Source of the DNA: Gammaproteobacteria bacterium
GTDB taxonomy: Bacteria > Pseudomonadota > Gammaproteobacteria > Xanthomonadales > Xanthomonadaceae
NCBI GenBank assembly: GCA_026398715.1
Contig: JAPLSI010000091.1
Coordinates: 1-9,733 of the forward strand
DNA: 9,733 nucleotides
Reading direction: 5' to 3'
Made by a program: the position numbers and the translations under genes. Shown here in pieces: positions 1-6,463 of the stretch. Each line of letters starts with the position of its first letter. The stretch's first letter is position 1. The notes under the pieces were generated by a model. The model made no database searches. It was not told where the DNA came from and was given only the letters and a program-made list of their open reading frames with translations.

Positions 1-106
1 GCTGCACGGCGCGGCGTGCGACGCCGCGGCACGCGTCGATGGCGAGCGCGGCCTGCTGCCCTCTGACCTGTTTCCGCATTTGCGCAGGCTGGCAAATCCG
101 GAATGA
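1..106 (+). CDS. nnr: Bifunctional NAD(P)H-hydrate repair enzyme, C-terminal end (partial)
   Basis: Only the last 34 full codons are present, read from base 2 and ending in TGA at 104-106; the gene starts outside the window. The visible tail has a GERGLLPSD segment followed by LFPHLRRLANPE, which resembles the end of the ADP-dependent (S)-NAD(P)H-hydrate dehydratase domain of YjeF/Nnr proteins (GERGLLASDLLPHLR-type ending). The full enzyme epimerises and dehydrates damaged NADHX and NADPHX back to NADH and NADPH in the cytoplasm. The stop overlaps the tsaE start as ATGA, which suggests translational coupling. The order yjeF-tsaE-amidase-mutL is the same as in E. coli and supports the call. 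No catalytic residues can be checked in this fragment. Confidence 0.8.
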   Translation, partial: LHGAACDAAARVDGERGLLPSDLFPHLRRLANPE

Positions 107-585
107 GCTGGGCGACGACCCTGGCCGATCCGGCGGCAACCGATCGCCTTGGCCAGCAATTGGCAAGCGCCATGCCCGCATCGGCCGTGGTTTTCCTGCG
201 TGGCGACCTTGGCGCCGGCAAGACCTCGCTGGCGCGCGCACTGCTGCGCGGACTGGGCGTGCAAGGGCCGATCAAGAGCCCCACCTATACCCTGATCGAG
301 CGCTATCCGCTCGCCTCCGGCGAAGCGGTGCACCTTGACCTGTACCGCATCGCAGAAGCGTCCGAACTCGAATTCCTGGGCTTGCAGGACCTGATGCCCG
401 ATGTGCGGCTGTGGTTGGTGGAATGGCCCGATCATGGGCTGCGGGCATTGCCGCCGCCGGACCTGGAAATCTTCCTTTCGGTCGCCGGGGACGGACGCGA
501 AATCCGGCTCGATCCGCGCAGCCAGGCCGGCGACGACTGGCTTGCCGCCTTGGGCGATTGGGCCCACTTGGGGCCGTCTTCTTAG
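103..585 (+). CDS. tsaE: tRNA threonylcarbamoyladenosine biosynthesis ATPase TsaE
   Basis: This 160-residue protein is close to the usual family length of about 150-160. TsaE is the P-loop ATPase that works with TsaB and TsaD in the cytoplasm to make the t6A37 modification of ANN-decoding tRNAs. The Walker A motif GDLGAGKTS lies at residues 34-42. The family segment KSPTYT is at 58-63, the HLDLYR motif at 77-82, and the EWPDHG segment begins at Glu107. The ATG overlaps the nnr stop (ATGA), which favours this start although no strong Shine-Dalgarno sequence precedes it. The acidic motif near the C-terminus, typical of the family as LVEWPE, is present as LVEWPD. The downstream amidase gene has its own promoter candidate, so tsaE may end the nnr-tsaE transcript. 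Confidence 0.96.
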   Translation: MSWATTLADPAATDRLGQQLASAMPASAVVFLRGDLGAGKTSLARALLRGLGVQGPIKSPTYTLIERYPLASGEAVHLDLYRIAEASELEFLGLQDLMPDVRLWLVEWPDHGLRALPPPDLEIFLSVAGDGREIRLDPRSQAGDDWLAALGDWAHLGPSS

Positions 586-636
586 GTTGATCCGAGGAAA
601 GTAGGGCAGGTGCTGGATTTACAAGGAAAAAATCCC

Positions 637-671
637 TTGCAATTGTGAAAATCCAGTGATTCAATCGCGGC
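637..671 (+). promoter_or_regulatory. Promoter candidate for the amidase gene, predicting a leaderless mRNA
   Basis: TTGCAA at 637-642 (4/6 match to TTGACA) is followed by a 17-base spacer and TTCAAT at 660-665 (4/6 match to TATAAT). A TG dinucleotide at 657-658 gives the extended -10 pattern TGn. Six bases, CGCGGC, separate the -10 from ATG at 672, so transcription would start at or next to the start codon. A stop in the reading frame at 657-659 with no other start codon in between leaves ATG 672 as the only possible start, and no Shine-Dalgarno sequence precedes it. A short inverted repeat, CAAGG (622-626) and CCTTG (635-639), overlaps the -35 box. The boxes are seen directly; leaderless transcription is inferred. 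Confidence 0.5.
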
Positions 672-2225
672 ATGCGCCGGACCCCCTCTCGTTGGTGGCT
701 GTTTTCCCTCCTGGCCCTGGCCGGAACGGGTGCCAACGCCGCTGATTTGCAGGGCATCCGCCTGATCGAGGACGACGCCGGCACCCGGATCGAACTCACC
801 CTGGTCGGCGCTGCCGACTACAAGTATTTCAACCTGCAGAACCCGGAGCGACTTGTCCTGGACCTGCAGGCAAGCCGCCTCGCCCCCGGCTTCCAGGTGC
901 CTGCCCCGACCGGCATCGTCGCCAACGTCCGGACCGGCAAGCCCGCCGAAGGAACGCTGCGCGTGGTGTTCGAGCTCGGCCGCACTGCGCCGGCGCAGAG
1001 CCGGATCGAAAAGGATGGCTCGCAATCCCGGCTGGTGTTCGAATTTGGCGCCCGCCGGCCGCCGATTGCCGTTTCCGAAGCGCCTTCGGTGGCGCTCGAA
1101 AAAACCATCGCCAACCTGCCCAAGGTCGAATTGCCCACTGCCCGGGCCCTGGTCGTCAGGCCCGTGGCGGAATCGTCTTCCGCGCCGGTGCCGACGCCGG
1201 CACCCGTGCAGCCGCAGCAGCAGTCGCAGCCGCAGTCGCAGCCGAACCCTCTCGCGTCGAACAGCGGTGCACCCATCGACGCCCCCTTGGCTCGGGTCCC
1301 GGCGCGCACCGTGCTGGACGTGATCGGCAGCGGCCAGCGCAAGCTGGTCGTGGCCATCGATGCCGGCCATGGCGGTAAGGATCCCGGTGCGCTTGGACCC
1401 TCGGGCGTCCGCGAAAAGGCAGTGACACTGGCCGTTGCGCGCGAGCTTGCGCGGCAGATCGATGCCGACCCTGGCATGCGCGCGGTGCTTACCCGGGACG
1501 GCGACCGCTTCGTTCCGCTGAAAGACCGCTACATGAAGGCGCGTTCGGCGCAGGCCGACCTCTTTATCTCCATCCATGCCGACGCCTCCCCCAACAACTC
1601 GGCCAGCGGCGCGTCGGTTTACGTGTTGTCCACGCGCGGCGCTTCCTCGCAGGCGGCGCGCTGGTTGGCCGACCAGGAAAACGCCGCCGACCTCGTCGGC
1701 GGCGTTTCGCTGGACCACAAGGACCACAACCTGGCCGCCGTGCTGCTTGACCTGTCGCAAAGCGCCACGATGCGGGCCTCCGACGACATCGCCAACCAGG
1801 TATTGGGCTCATTGAAGAACGTGGGCAAGGCGCACAAGCCCAGCATCGAGCGCGCGAATTTCGTCGTGCTGCGTTCGCCCGACGTGCCGTCCATGCTCAT
1901 CGAAACCGGCTTCATCACCAATCCTTCGGAAGAAAAGCGCCTGAACGACCCGGGTTATCGCACCCGGCTCGCCACGGCCATCACCGAAGGCGTGCGTCGC
2001 TACTTTTCCGACCAGGCGCCACCGGGCAGCTGGTATGCGAGCCGCGAAGACCTGCGTCCGGCGTCGCGCATGCACGTCGTCAGCCGCGGCGAGACCCTAA
2101 GCCTGATCGCCGCGCGGCATGGCGTGGGCGTGGCCAGCATCCGCGAGGCCAACCGGCGCCAGGGCGACGCGGTGCGGGTAGGCGAGAGCCTGACCATCCC
2201 GCTGGTGGCTTCCGCGCCGAAGTAG
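672..2225 (+). CDS. amiB: Periplasmic N-acetylmuramoyl-L-alanine amidase with AMIN and LysM domains (AmiB/AmiC type)
   Basis: This 517-residue zinc amidase cleaves the bond between MurNAc and the stem peptide and splits septal peptidoglycan during daughter-cell separation. Residues 1-23 form a Sec signal peptide, with likely cleavage after ANA (residues 21-23). An AMIN domain follows at about 24-125. A Pro/Gln-rich linker spans about 126-220 and includes a QSQPQSQP stretch. The amidase_3 domain at about 226-442 has the expected zinc and catalytic residues: His233 in AGHGG, Glu248 in VREKAV, His302 in SIHAD and Glu411 in IETGF. A LysM domain starts near residue 467. The LysM domain and the position between tsaE and mutL match E. 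coli AmiB; many xanthomonad annotations use amiC. The N-terminal Arg pair is not followed by a Tat consensus. ATG 672 is the only start possible after the in-frame stop at 657-659. Confidence 0.93.
   Translation: MRRTPSRWWLFSLLALAGTGANAADLQGIRLIEDDAGTRIELTLVGAADYKYFNLQNPERLVLDLQASRLAPGFQVPAPTGIVANVRTGKPAEGTLRVVFELGRTAPAQSRIEKDGSQSRLVFEFGARRPPIAVSEAPSVALEKTIANLPKVELPTARALVVRPVAESSSAPVPTPAPVQPQQQSQPQSQPNPLASNSGAPIDAPLARVPARTVLDVIGSGQRKLVVAIDAGHGGKDPGALGPSGVREKAVTLAVARELARQIDADPGMRAVLTRDGDRFVPLKDRYMKARSAQADLFISIHADASPNNSASGASVYVLSTRGASSQAARWLADQENAADLVGGVSLDHKDHNLAAVLLDLSQSATMRASDDIANQVLGSLKNVGKAHKPSIERANFVVLRSPDVPSMLIETGFITNPSEEKRLNDPGYRTRLATAITEGVRRYFSDQAPPGSWYASREDLRPASRMHVVSRGETLSLIAARHGVGVASIREANRRQGDAVRVGESLTIPLVASAPK
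1221..1244 (+). repeat. 12-bp tandem duplication in the amidase linker
   Basis: CAGTCGCAGCCG occurs twice in direct succession (1221-1232 and 1233-1244), preceded by the related CAGCCGCAGCAG at 1209-1220. It encodes QSQP repeated within the flexible linker between the AMIN and catalytic domains. The unit is a multiple of three, so copy-number change would alter linker length without a frameshift. Confidence 0.85.
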
Positions 2226-2237
2226 GGTCGGCCCCGC

Positions 2238-2246
2238 TGGTATCAT
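2238..2246 (+). promoter_or_regulatory. Extended -10 promoter candidate upstream of mutL
   Basis: TGG followed by TATCAT (2241-2246, 5/6 match to TATAAT) forms an extended -10 element in the 48-base gap between the amidase and mutL genes. No -35 box is recognisable at the right distance. The element ends 27 bases before the GTG start of mutL, giving a predicted untranslated leader of about 20 bases. mutL could therefore be transcribed independently as well as by read-through from the amidase gene. Confidence 0.35.
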
Positions 2247-2273
2247 CGGCGCTGGTTCCAGTTCCGACTTCGC

Positions 2274-4082
2274 GTGCCCGACATCCGTTTGCTTCCAGAT
2301 ACCCTGATCAACCAGATCGCCGCCGGCGAAGTGGTCGAACGCCCGTCGTCGGTGGTGAAGGAACTGGTTGAAAATGCGTTGGACGCCGGCGCGCGCCGCA
2401 TCGACATCGACCTGGAGGAAGGCGGCATCCGCCTGATCCGGGTTCGCGACGATGGCTCGGGCATGACGCCGACCGACCTGGGCCTCGCTGTATCGCGCCA
2501 CGCCACCAGCAAGATCGCCTCGCTCGACGACCTCGAGCAAGTGGCGACACTGGGATTTCGTGGCGAGGCTTTGCCGTCCATCGCGTCCGTCAGCCGCTTC
2601 GCCATCAGTTCGCGCACTGCACTTGAAAGCCACGGCTCGCGGCTCGAGATCGAAGGCGGCAAGGCGGGCCCGGTCATGCCGCAGGCGCACGCGATCGGCA
2701 CCACGATCGAAGTGCGGGACTTGTTCTACAACGTGCCTGCACGACGCAAGTTCCTGCGCGCCGAGCGCACCGAACTGGGCCATGTCGAGGAATGGTTGCG
2801 ATCGCTCGCACTGGCGCGGCCCGAAGTGGAATTACGCGTCACGCACAATGGCAAGCCGGGCAAGCAATACCGGCCAGGCCCTGCGGACGCCGATGCGCAT
2901 GGCCGGCTGGCCGAAGCGCTGGGCGAAGAATTCGTCAATCACTCACTTCGCGTCGAGCACGCAGCCGCCGGGTTGTCGTTGCGGGGCTGGGTTGGATTGC
3001 CCACCGCCTCGCGCTCCAGCGCCGACCAGCAGTATTTCTACGTCAACGGCCGGGCCGTGAAGGACCGCGTCGTCGCCCACGCCGTGCGCCAGGCGTATGC
3101 CGACGTGTTGTTCCATGGTCGCCATCCGGCGTTCGTGTTGTTCCTGGAACTGGACGCGCGCCGGGTCGACGTGAACGTCCACCCGGCAAAACACGAGGTC
3201 AGGTTCCGCGACGGCCGACTGGTGCACGAGTTCGTCTTCCGCACGCTGCACGAAGCGCTGGCGGGTACGCGCGCCGGTGCCGCGGCGTTGCCGTCGGCCG
3301 GTGCCGCGCCGGCGCAGCCCGGGCCGCAGGGCTACGCGCCGCAGGGCTACGCGCCGTGGACAGGCGATCGCCAGTCGGCGATGAGCCTGCCGGTTCGCGA
3401 AACGCTGGCCGGCTACGCCGCGCTGTATGGCCAATCGCAGCCGCAGGGCGACGGCAGCACCCTGGCGCCGCGCCTGCCGGAAGCCGACGATGCCCAAGCC
3501 CCTCCGTTGGGTTTCGCGCTCGCCCAATTGCACGGCGTGTTCATCCTGGCCGAAAACACCCAGGGACTGGTGCTGGTGGACATGCACGCCGCGCACGAGC
3601 GCATCACCTACGAGCGTCTCAAGAATGCGCAGGACGGCGGCGGCATCCGATCGCAGCCGCTGCTGGTTCCCGTGTCGCTGGCGGTGGCCGAACGCGAAGC
3701 CGACGTCGCCGAGCAGCATGCCGAGGCGCTGGCGTTGCTCGGCTTCGAGTTGCGTCGCGCGGGGCCGCAGGCGCTCAGCGTACGGGCGGTTCCGGCGCTG
3801 CTGGCCGACCTCGAGCCACGCGCGCTGGTGTTGGACCTGCTGAACGATCTCCGCGAGCATGGCGACAGCCGGGTCCTGGAACAGGCCCGCAATGAACTAC
3901 TCTCGACGCTGGCCTGCCACACTTCCGTGCGGGCCAACCGGCGCCTGGGCCTGGCAGAAATGAATGCGCTGCTGCGCGACATGGAAGCGACCGAGCGGTC
4001 CGGCCAGTGCAACCACGGCCGCCCGACCTGGGTGCAGCTGAGCAAATCGGAACTGGACAAACTTTTCCTGCGGGGAAGATGA
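2274..4082 (+). CDS. mutL: DNA mismatch repair protein MutL with endonuclease motif
   Basis: This 602-residue protein links MutS mismatch recognition to strand processing. The N-terminal GHKL ATPase shows Glu30/Asn34 in the [11 protein letters not shown] motif, DDGSGM at 59-64 and GFRGEAL at 94-100. An Ala/Pro/Gln-rich linker (about 340-400) leads to the C-terminal dimerisation domain. That domain holds [12 protein letters not shown] (residues 436-447), which fits the metal-binding endonuclease motif DQHA(X)2E(X)4E. It also has the associated ACHTSVR (from 547) and QCNHGRPT (Cys579, His581) segments. This is the nicking type of MutL used in bacteria without MutH; E. coli MutL lacks the motif. 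The start is GTG, chosen because the conserved IRLLP and [10 protein letters not shown] segments begin right after it. No clear Shine-Dalgarno sequence is present. Its stop overlaps an ATG of the next gene (ATGA). Confidence 0.97.
   Translation: MPDIRLLPDTLINQIAAGEVVERPSSVVKELVENALDAGARRIDIDLEEGGIRLIRVRDDGSGMTPTDLGLAVSRHATSKIASLDDLEQVATLGFRGEALPSIASVSRFAISSRTALESHGSRLEIEGGKAGPVMPQAHAIGTTIEVRDLFYNVPARRKFLRAERTELGHVEEWLRSLALARPEVELRVTHNGKPGKQYRPGPADADAHGRLAEALGEEFVNHSLRVEHAAAGLSLRGWVGLPTASRSSADQQYFYVNGRAVKDRVVAHAVRQAYADVLFHGRHPAFVLFLELDARRVDVNVHPAKHEVRFRDGRLVHEFVFRTLHEALAGTRAGAAALPSAGAAPAQPGPQGYAPQGYAPWTGDRQSAMSLPVRETLAGYAALYGQSQPQGDGSTLAPRLPEADDAQAPPLGFALAQLHGVFILAENTQGLVLVDMHAAHERITYERLKNAQDGGGIRSQPLLVPVSLAVAEREADVAEQHAEALALLGFELRRAGPQALSVRAVPALLADLEPRALVLDLLNDLREHGDSRVLEQARNELLSTLACHTSVRANRRLGLAEMNALLRDMEATERSGQCNHGRPTWVQLSKSELDKLFLRGR
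3326..3355 (+). repeat. 15-bp perfect tandem duplication in the mutL linker
   Basis: GCAGGGCTACGCGCC is repeated back to back (3326-3340 and 3341-3355), encoding a QGYAP duplication in the disordered linker between the ATPase and dimerisation domains. A related longer-spaced duplication, GCCGGTGCCGCG, lies just upstream at about 3273-3284 and 3297-3308. The unit is in frame, so slippage would only change linker length. Confidence 0.9.
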
Positions 4083-4087
4083 GACAC

Positions 4088-5044
4088 ATGAAAGCAATGA
4101 AGGTAATGATGACCATGATCCTGGCGAGCGCGTTGCTCGGCGCATGCGGTGAACCACCTGTGGACCCTTCCATCGAGGCGGCGGCAAACGCGCAGAAGGC
4201 AGCCTACGAGAAAAAGATAGCCGACTGGCGCGCCGGCAGGCTGCAACGGCTGACCAAGCCCGATGGCTGGTTGTCCCTGGTCGGCATGCACTGGATAGAA
4301 GTCGGCAAGACGCGCGTAGGCGCCGCGGCCGACAATGGCACGCGCATTGCCGTTGGCCCGCCGCAGTTGGGCCTGCTCAGCCTCGACCGCGATGGCAATC
4401 TTGAATTCACGCCCGAATCGGGCGCCGAAGTCCTCATCGACGGCCAGCCCGCAAATGGTACGGCGAAGTTGGTTTCGGATGCGGATGGCACGGCGACGGT
4501 CGTGGGTTTCAACAAGGGCGACGCCAGTTTCATCGTCATCAAGCGCGGCGGAAAATATGCCCTGCGCGTGCGCGACGCGCTCGCGCCGACCCGCACCAAC
4601 TTCCCGGGCATCCCGAGCTTCGACATCGATCCTTCGTTCCGATTCGATGCGCGTTTCGCCGCGCATCCGCCCGGCAAGAAGATCGACATCGTCAACATCC
4701 TCGGCATGGTCGAGCCGATGGACAACCCAGGTACCGTCACCTTCGAGAAGGACGGCAAGTCGTACACGCTTGAAGCCGTGGATGAAGGCGACCACCGGTT
4801 GTTCCTGATCTACGCCGATCGCACCAGCGGGCACGAGAGCTATGCGGCCGCGCGCTTCCTGTATGCCGAATATCCCGACGCCAACGGCATGACGGTCGTG
4901 GACTTCAACGAGGGTTACAACCCGCCTTGCGCGTTCAGCGCATTTTCGACCTGCCCCATGCCCCCGTTGAGCAACCGACTGGACCTGGCGATAACGGCCG
5001 GTGAGAAGAAGCCCTACAAGCCCGGCGCGGCGGTGGCGAATTGA
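4088..5044 (+). CDS. DUF1684 family lipoprotein
   Basis: This 318-residue protein matches the DUF1684 family (PF07920), whose biochemical function is unknown. A lipoprotein signal ends in the lipobox LLGAC, with Cys20 as the lipidation site. Gly at +2 instead of Asp predicts outer-membrane sorting. Family landmarks seen are GWLSLVGMHWI near residue 60, RTNFPGIPSF in the middle, and the C-terminal signature with YNPPCAF (Cys281), TCPMPP (Cys289), NRLDL and AGEK. The two cysteines could form a disulphide (inference). Several in-frame ATGs exist: 4079 (overlapping the mutL stop as ATGA), 4088, 4097 and later. I chose 4088 because the GGGGAAG at 4072-4078 sits at a workable distance; it directly abuts 4079. 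The gene is packed between mutL and the next gene, so co-transcription is likely. Confidence 0.85.
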   Translation: MKAMKVMMTMILASALLGACGEPPVDPSIEAAANAQKAAYEKKIADWRAGRLQRLTKPDGWLSLVGMHWIEVGKTRVGAAADNGTRIAVGPPQLGLLSLDRDGNLEFTPESGAEVLIDGQPANGTAKLVSDADGTATVVGFNKGDASFIVIKRGGKYALRVRDALAPTRTNFPGIPSFDIDPSFRFDARFAAHPPGKKIDIVNILGMVEPMDNPGTVTFEKDGKSYTLEAVDEGDHRLFLIYADRTSGHESYAAARFLYAEYPDANGMTVVDFNEGYNPPCAFSAFSTCPMPPLSNRLDLAITAGEKKPYKPGAAVAN

Positions 5045-5046
5045 AG

Positions 5047-5940
5047 ATGATGCGTTCCTCCAGATCCGTCATCGCCCTGGGTTTGGCGTTGTTGGTCGCC
5101 AGCTCGGCGTCCATCGCGCAAACCACGCCCAAGCCCTTGCTGTGGAAAGTAAGCGACGGCGACAACTCGGTGTACCTGCTCGGATCGTTCCACGCATTGA
5201 AGCCGGCTGATTATCCGCTGGCGGCATCGGTTGATGCGGCGTTCGCCGACGCCGAGGCGCTGGCGTTCGAAATGTCGCCCGAGGAAATGAATTCACCGCA
5301 GTTGGGCGCCAAGCTGGTGGGCGCCGCCCGGTTGGCCGAAGGCCAGACGCTGAAGTCCTCGATTTCCGCCGCGGAATGGCTGCGGCTCGAGGCGTACGCC
5401 AGCAAGCGCGGCTTTCCGCTCGCAAACTTCCAGGGCATCGAGCCGTGGTTCGTTTCAATGGTGATCAGCCTGCAGGAAATGGCCGCCAATGGTTACGACC
5501 CGAAGATCGGCCTCGACCAGCACCTGATGGGACTCGCGGCGCGCGCCGGCAAGCGCACCAGCGGCCTGGAAAGCGCAGACGACCAGATCGCGGCACTCGA
5601 CAGCATGACGCCGATCGAGCAGCAGCAGACGCTGTCCGAAACGCTGGACGAGGCGCACGACCCCAAGGGCAAGATCGACGAGCTGCACGACGTCTGGCGG
5701 CGCGGGGACGCGACTGCCCTGGAAAAGACCATGGTGGCGGAGCTCCAGCTGAAGTATCCCAAGCTGTACAAGCGCATCAACGTGGATCGCAACCAGGCCT
5801 GGCTGCCGAAGGTGCGCGCGATGCTCGACAACGAGAAGAGCGACGACACGATGGTCGTGGTGGGCAGCCTGCACCTGGTCGGCGCCGATGGACTGGTCAG
5901 CCAGTTGCAGTCGCGCGGCTACAAGGTCGAAAAACTCTAG
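5047..5940 (+). CDS. Secreted TraB/GumN family protein (Tiki-like putative metalloprotease)
   Basis: This protein has 297 residues from ATG 5047. Residues 1-24 look like a Sec signal peptide with cleavage after SIA, so a periplasmic or exported product is expected. The family hallmarks are two GX2H motifs, GSFH at 46-49 and GSLH at 273-276. A conserved acidic position is Glu75 in AFEMSP, and the protein ends with the typical GADGLVSQLQSRGY segment. TraB/GumN proteins are related to Tiki metalloproteases; GumN itself is known from the Xanthomonas gum cluster, but the bacterial substrate is unknown. Alternative starts are TTG 5041, which overlaps the preceding TGA, and ATG 5050. The close spacing to the DUF1684 lipoprotein gene suggests coupled translation and perhaps a shared envelope role (inference). 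The closeness to gumN itself, as opposed to other family members, cannot be judged here. Confidence 0.87.
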   Translation: MMRSSRSVIALGLALLVASSASIAQTTPKPLLWKVSDGDNSVYLLGSFHALKPADYPLAASVDAAFADAEALAFEMSPEEMNSPQLGAKLVGAARLAEGQTLKSSISAAEWLRLEAYASKRGFPLANFQGIEPWFVSMVISLQEMAANGYDPKIGLDQHLMGLAARAGKRTSGLESADDQIAALDSMTPIEQQQTLSETLDEAHDPKGKIDELHDVWRRGDATALEKTMVAELQLKYPKLYKRINVDRNQAWLPKVRAMLDNEKSDDTMVVVGSLHLVGADGLVSQLQSRGYKVEKL

Positions 5941-5956
5941 CCGCAGTGTCCTTGGT

Positions 5957-5985
5957 TGCTGCCGGCCCGAGTCATCGCGGCGGCA
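5957..5985. terminator. Weak hairpin at the convergent gene junction
   Basis: TGCTGCCG (5957-5964) can pair with CGGCGGCA (5978-5985) around a 13-base loop with one G-U pair. It lies between the convergent ends of the TraB/GumN-type gene and rnfB and overlaps the last codons of rnfB. No T-run follows on either strand, so a classical intrinsic terminator is not supported. It is listed only because the 31-base gap between the two stops contains nothing better. Confidence 0.2.
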
Positions 5986-6463
5986 CCAGGTCGATGCAAT
6001 CGACCGGGCAGGGCGGAATGCAAAGCTCGCAGCCGGTACACAGGTCCGCGATTACCGTGTGCATGCGCTTGGACCCGCCGACGATGGCGTCCACCGGACA
6101 GGCCTGGATGCATTTCGTGCAGCCGATGCATTCCGCTTCGCGGATCAGCGCCACCACCACGGGTTTTTCCACGCCGTTCACCGGATTGAGTGGCTTGGGC
6201 GTGCGCTCCAGCAATCGCGCGAGCGCGCGCACGCCGGCATCGCCGCCGGGCGGACATTGATTGATGTCCGCTTCATCCCGGGCCAGTGCGGTCGCATAGG
6301 GTTTGCATCCGGGATAGCCGCACTGGCCGCATTGCGTCTGCGGCAATAGCCTCTCGATCTGCTCGATCAGCTCTGTTTCACCGGGCATCGGGACTTGCGC
6401 CTTGCGCAGCAGCAGCCACGCAGGTAGCAGGGCCGCATGCAGCACCGCGAGCACCGTCACCAT
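5972..6463 (-). CDS. rnfB: RnfB-type electron transport ferredoxin subunit, short form
   Basis: This 163-residue protein starts with a hydrophobic segment (about 2-19) that would anchor it in the inner membrane. The RnfB-type 4Fe-4S domain follows with Cys45, Cys48, Cys53 and Cys70 (QCGQCGYPGC plus a later Cys). A two-cluster ferredoxin domain has Cys112/115/118/122 and Cys142/145/148/152. All twelve ligands are present, so electron transfer looks intact. In Rnf/Rsx complexes RnfB passes electrons between ferredoxin or NADH and the membrane subunits. It ends almost directly after the last cluster motif, without the tail of about 25 residues found in E. coli RsxB (192 residues). ATG 6463 overlaps the end of the upstream rnfA-like gene by seven bases; GTG 6460 is an alternative start. 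No rnfC, D, G or E is visible in this window. Confidence 0.9.
   Translation of the reverse strand: MVTVLAVLHAALLPAWLLLRKAQVPMPGETELIEQIERLLPQTQCGQCGYPGCKPYATALARDEADINQCPPGGDAGVRALARLLERTPKPLNPVNGVEKPVVVALIREAECIGCTKCIQACPVDAIVGGSKRMHTVIADLCTGCELCIPPCPVDCIDLVPPR

Noticed and set aside
610..648. Possible 12-codon leader peptide (GTG start) before the amidase gene, preceded by GAGG and AGGG
   Set aside because: Its spacing to the purine-rich stretches is poor. It would end inside the promoter candidate, and it shows no run of regulatory codons.
586..671. Intrinsic terminator for tsaE
   Set aside because: The only inverted repeat (CAAGG/CCTTG) has a 5-bp stem, an A-rich loop and no following T-run.
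582..1760. Long open frame (392 codons) on the minus strand opposite the amidase gene
   Set aside because: It is Arg/Gly-rich with no recognisable domain and lies fully antisense to a gene with a complete catalytic set. It is a by-product of high GC.
3608..4834. 408-codon open frame on the minus strand opposite mutL and the DUF1684 gene
   Set aside because: It crosses two well-supported genes, and its second half is low-complexity Ser/Arg/Ala sequence with no family resemblance.
5376..6260. 294-codon open frame on the plus strand spanning the convergent junction
   Set aside because: It overlaps both the TraB/GumN gene and rnfB, which have clear motifs; its translation is Arg/Gln/Pro-rich noise.
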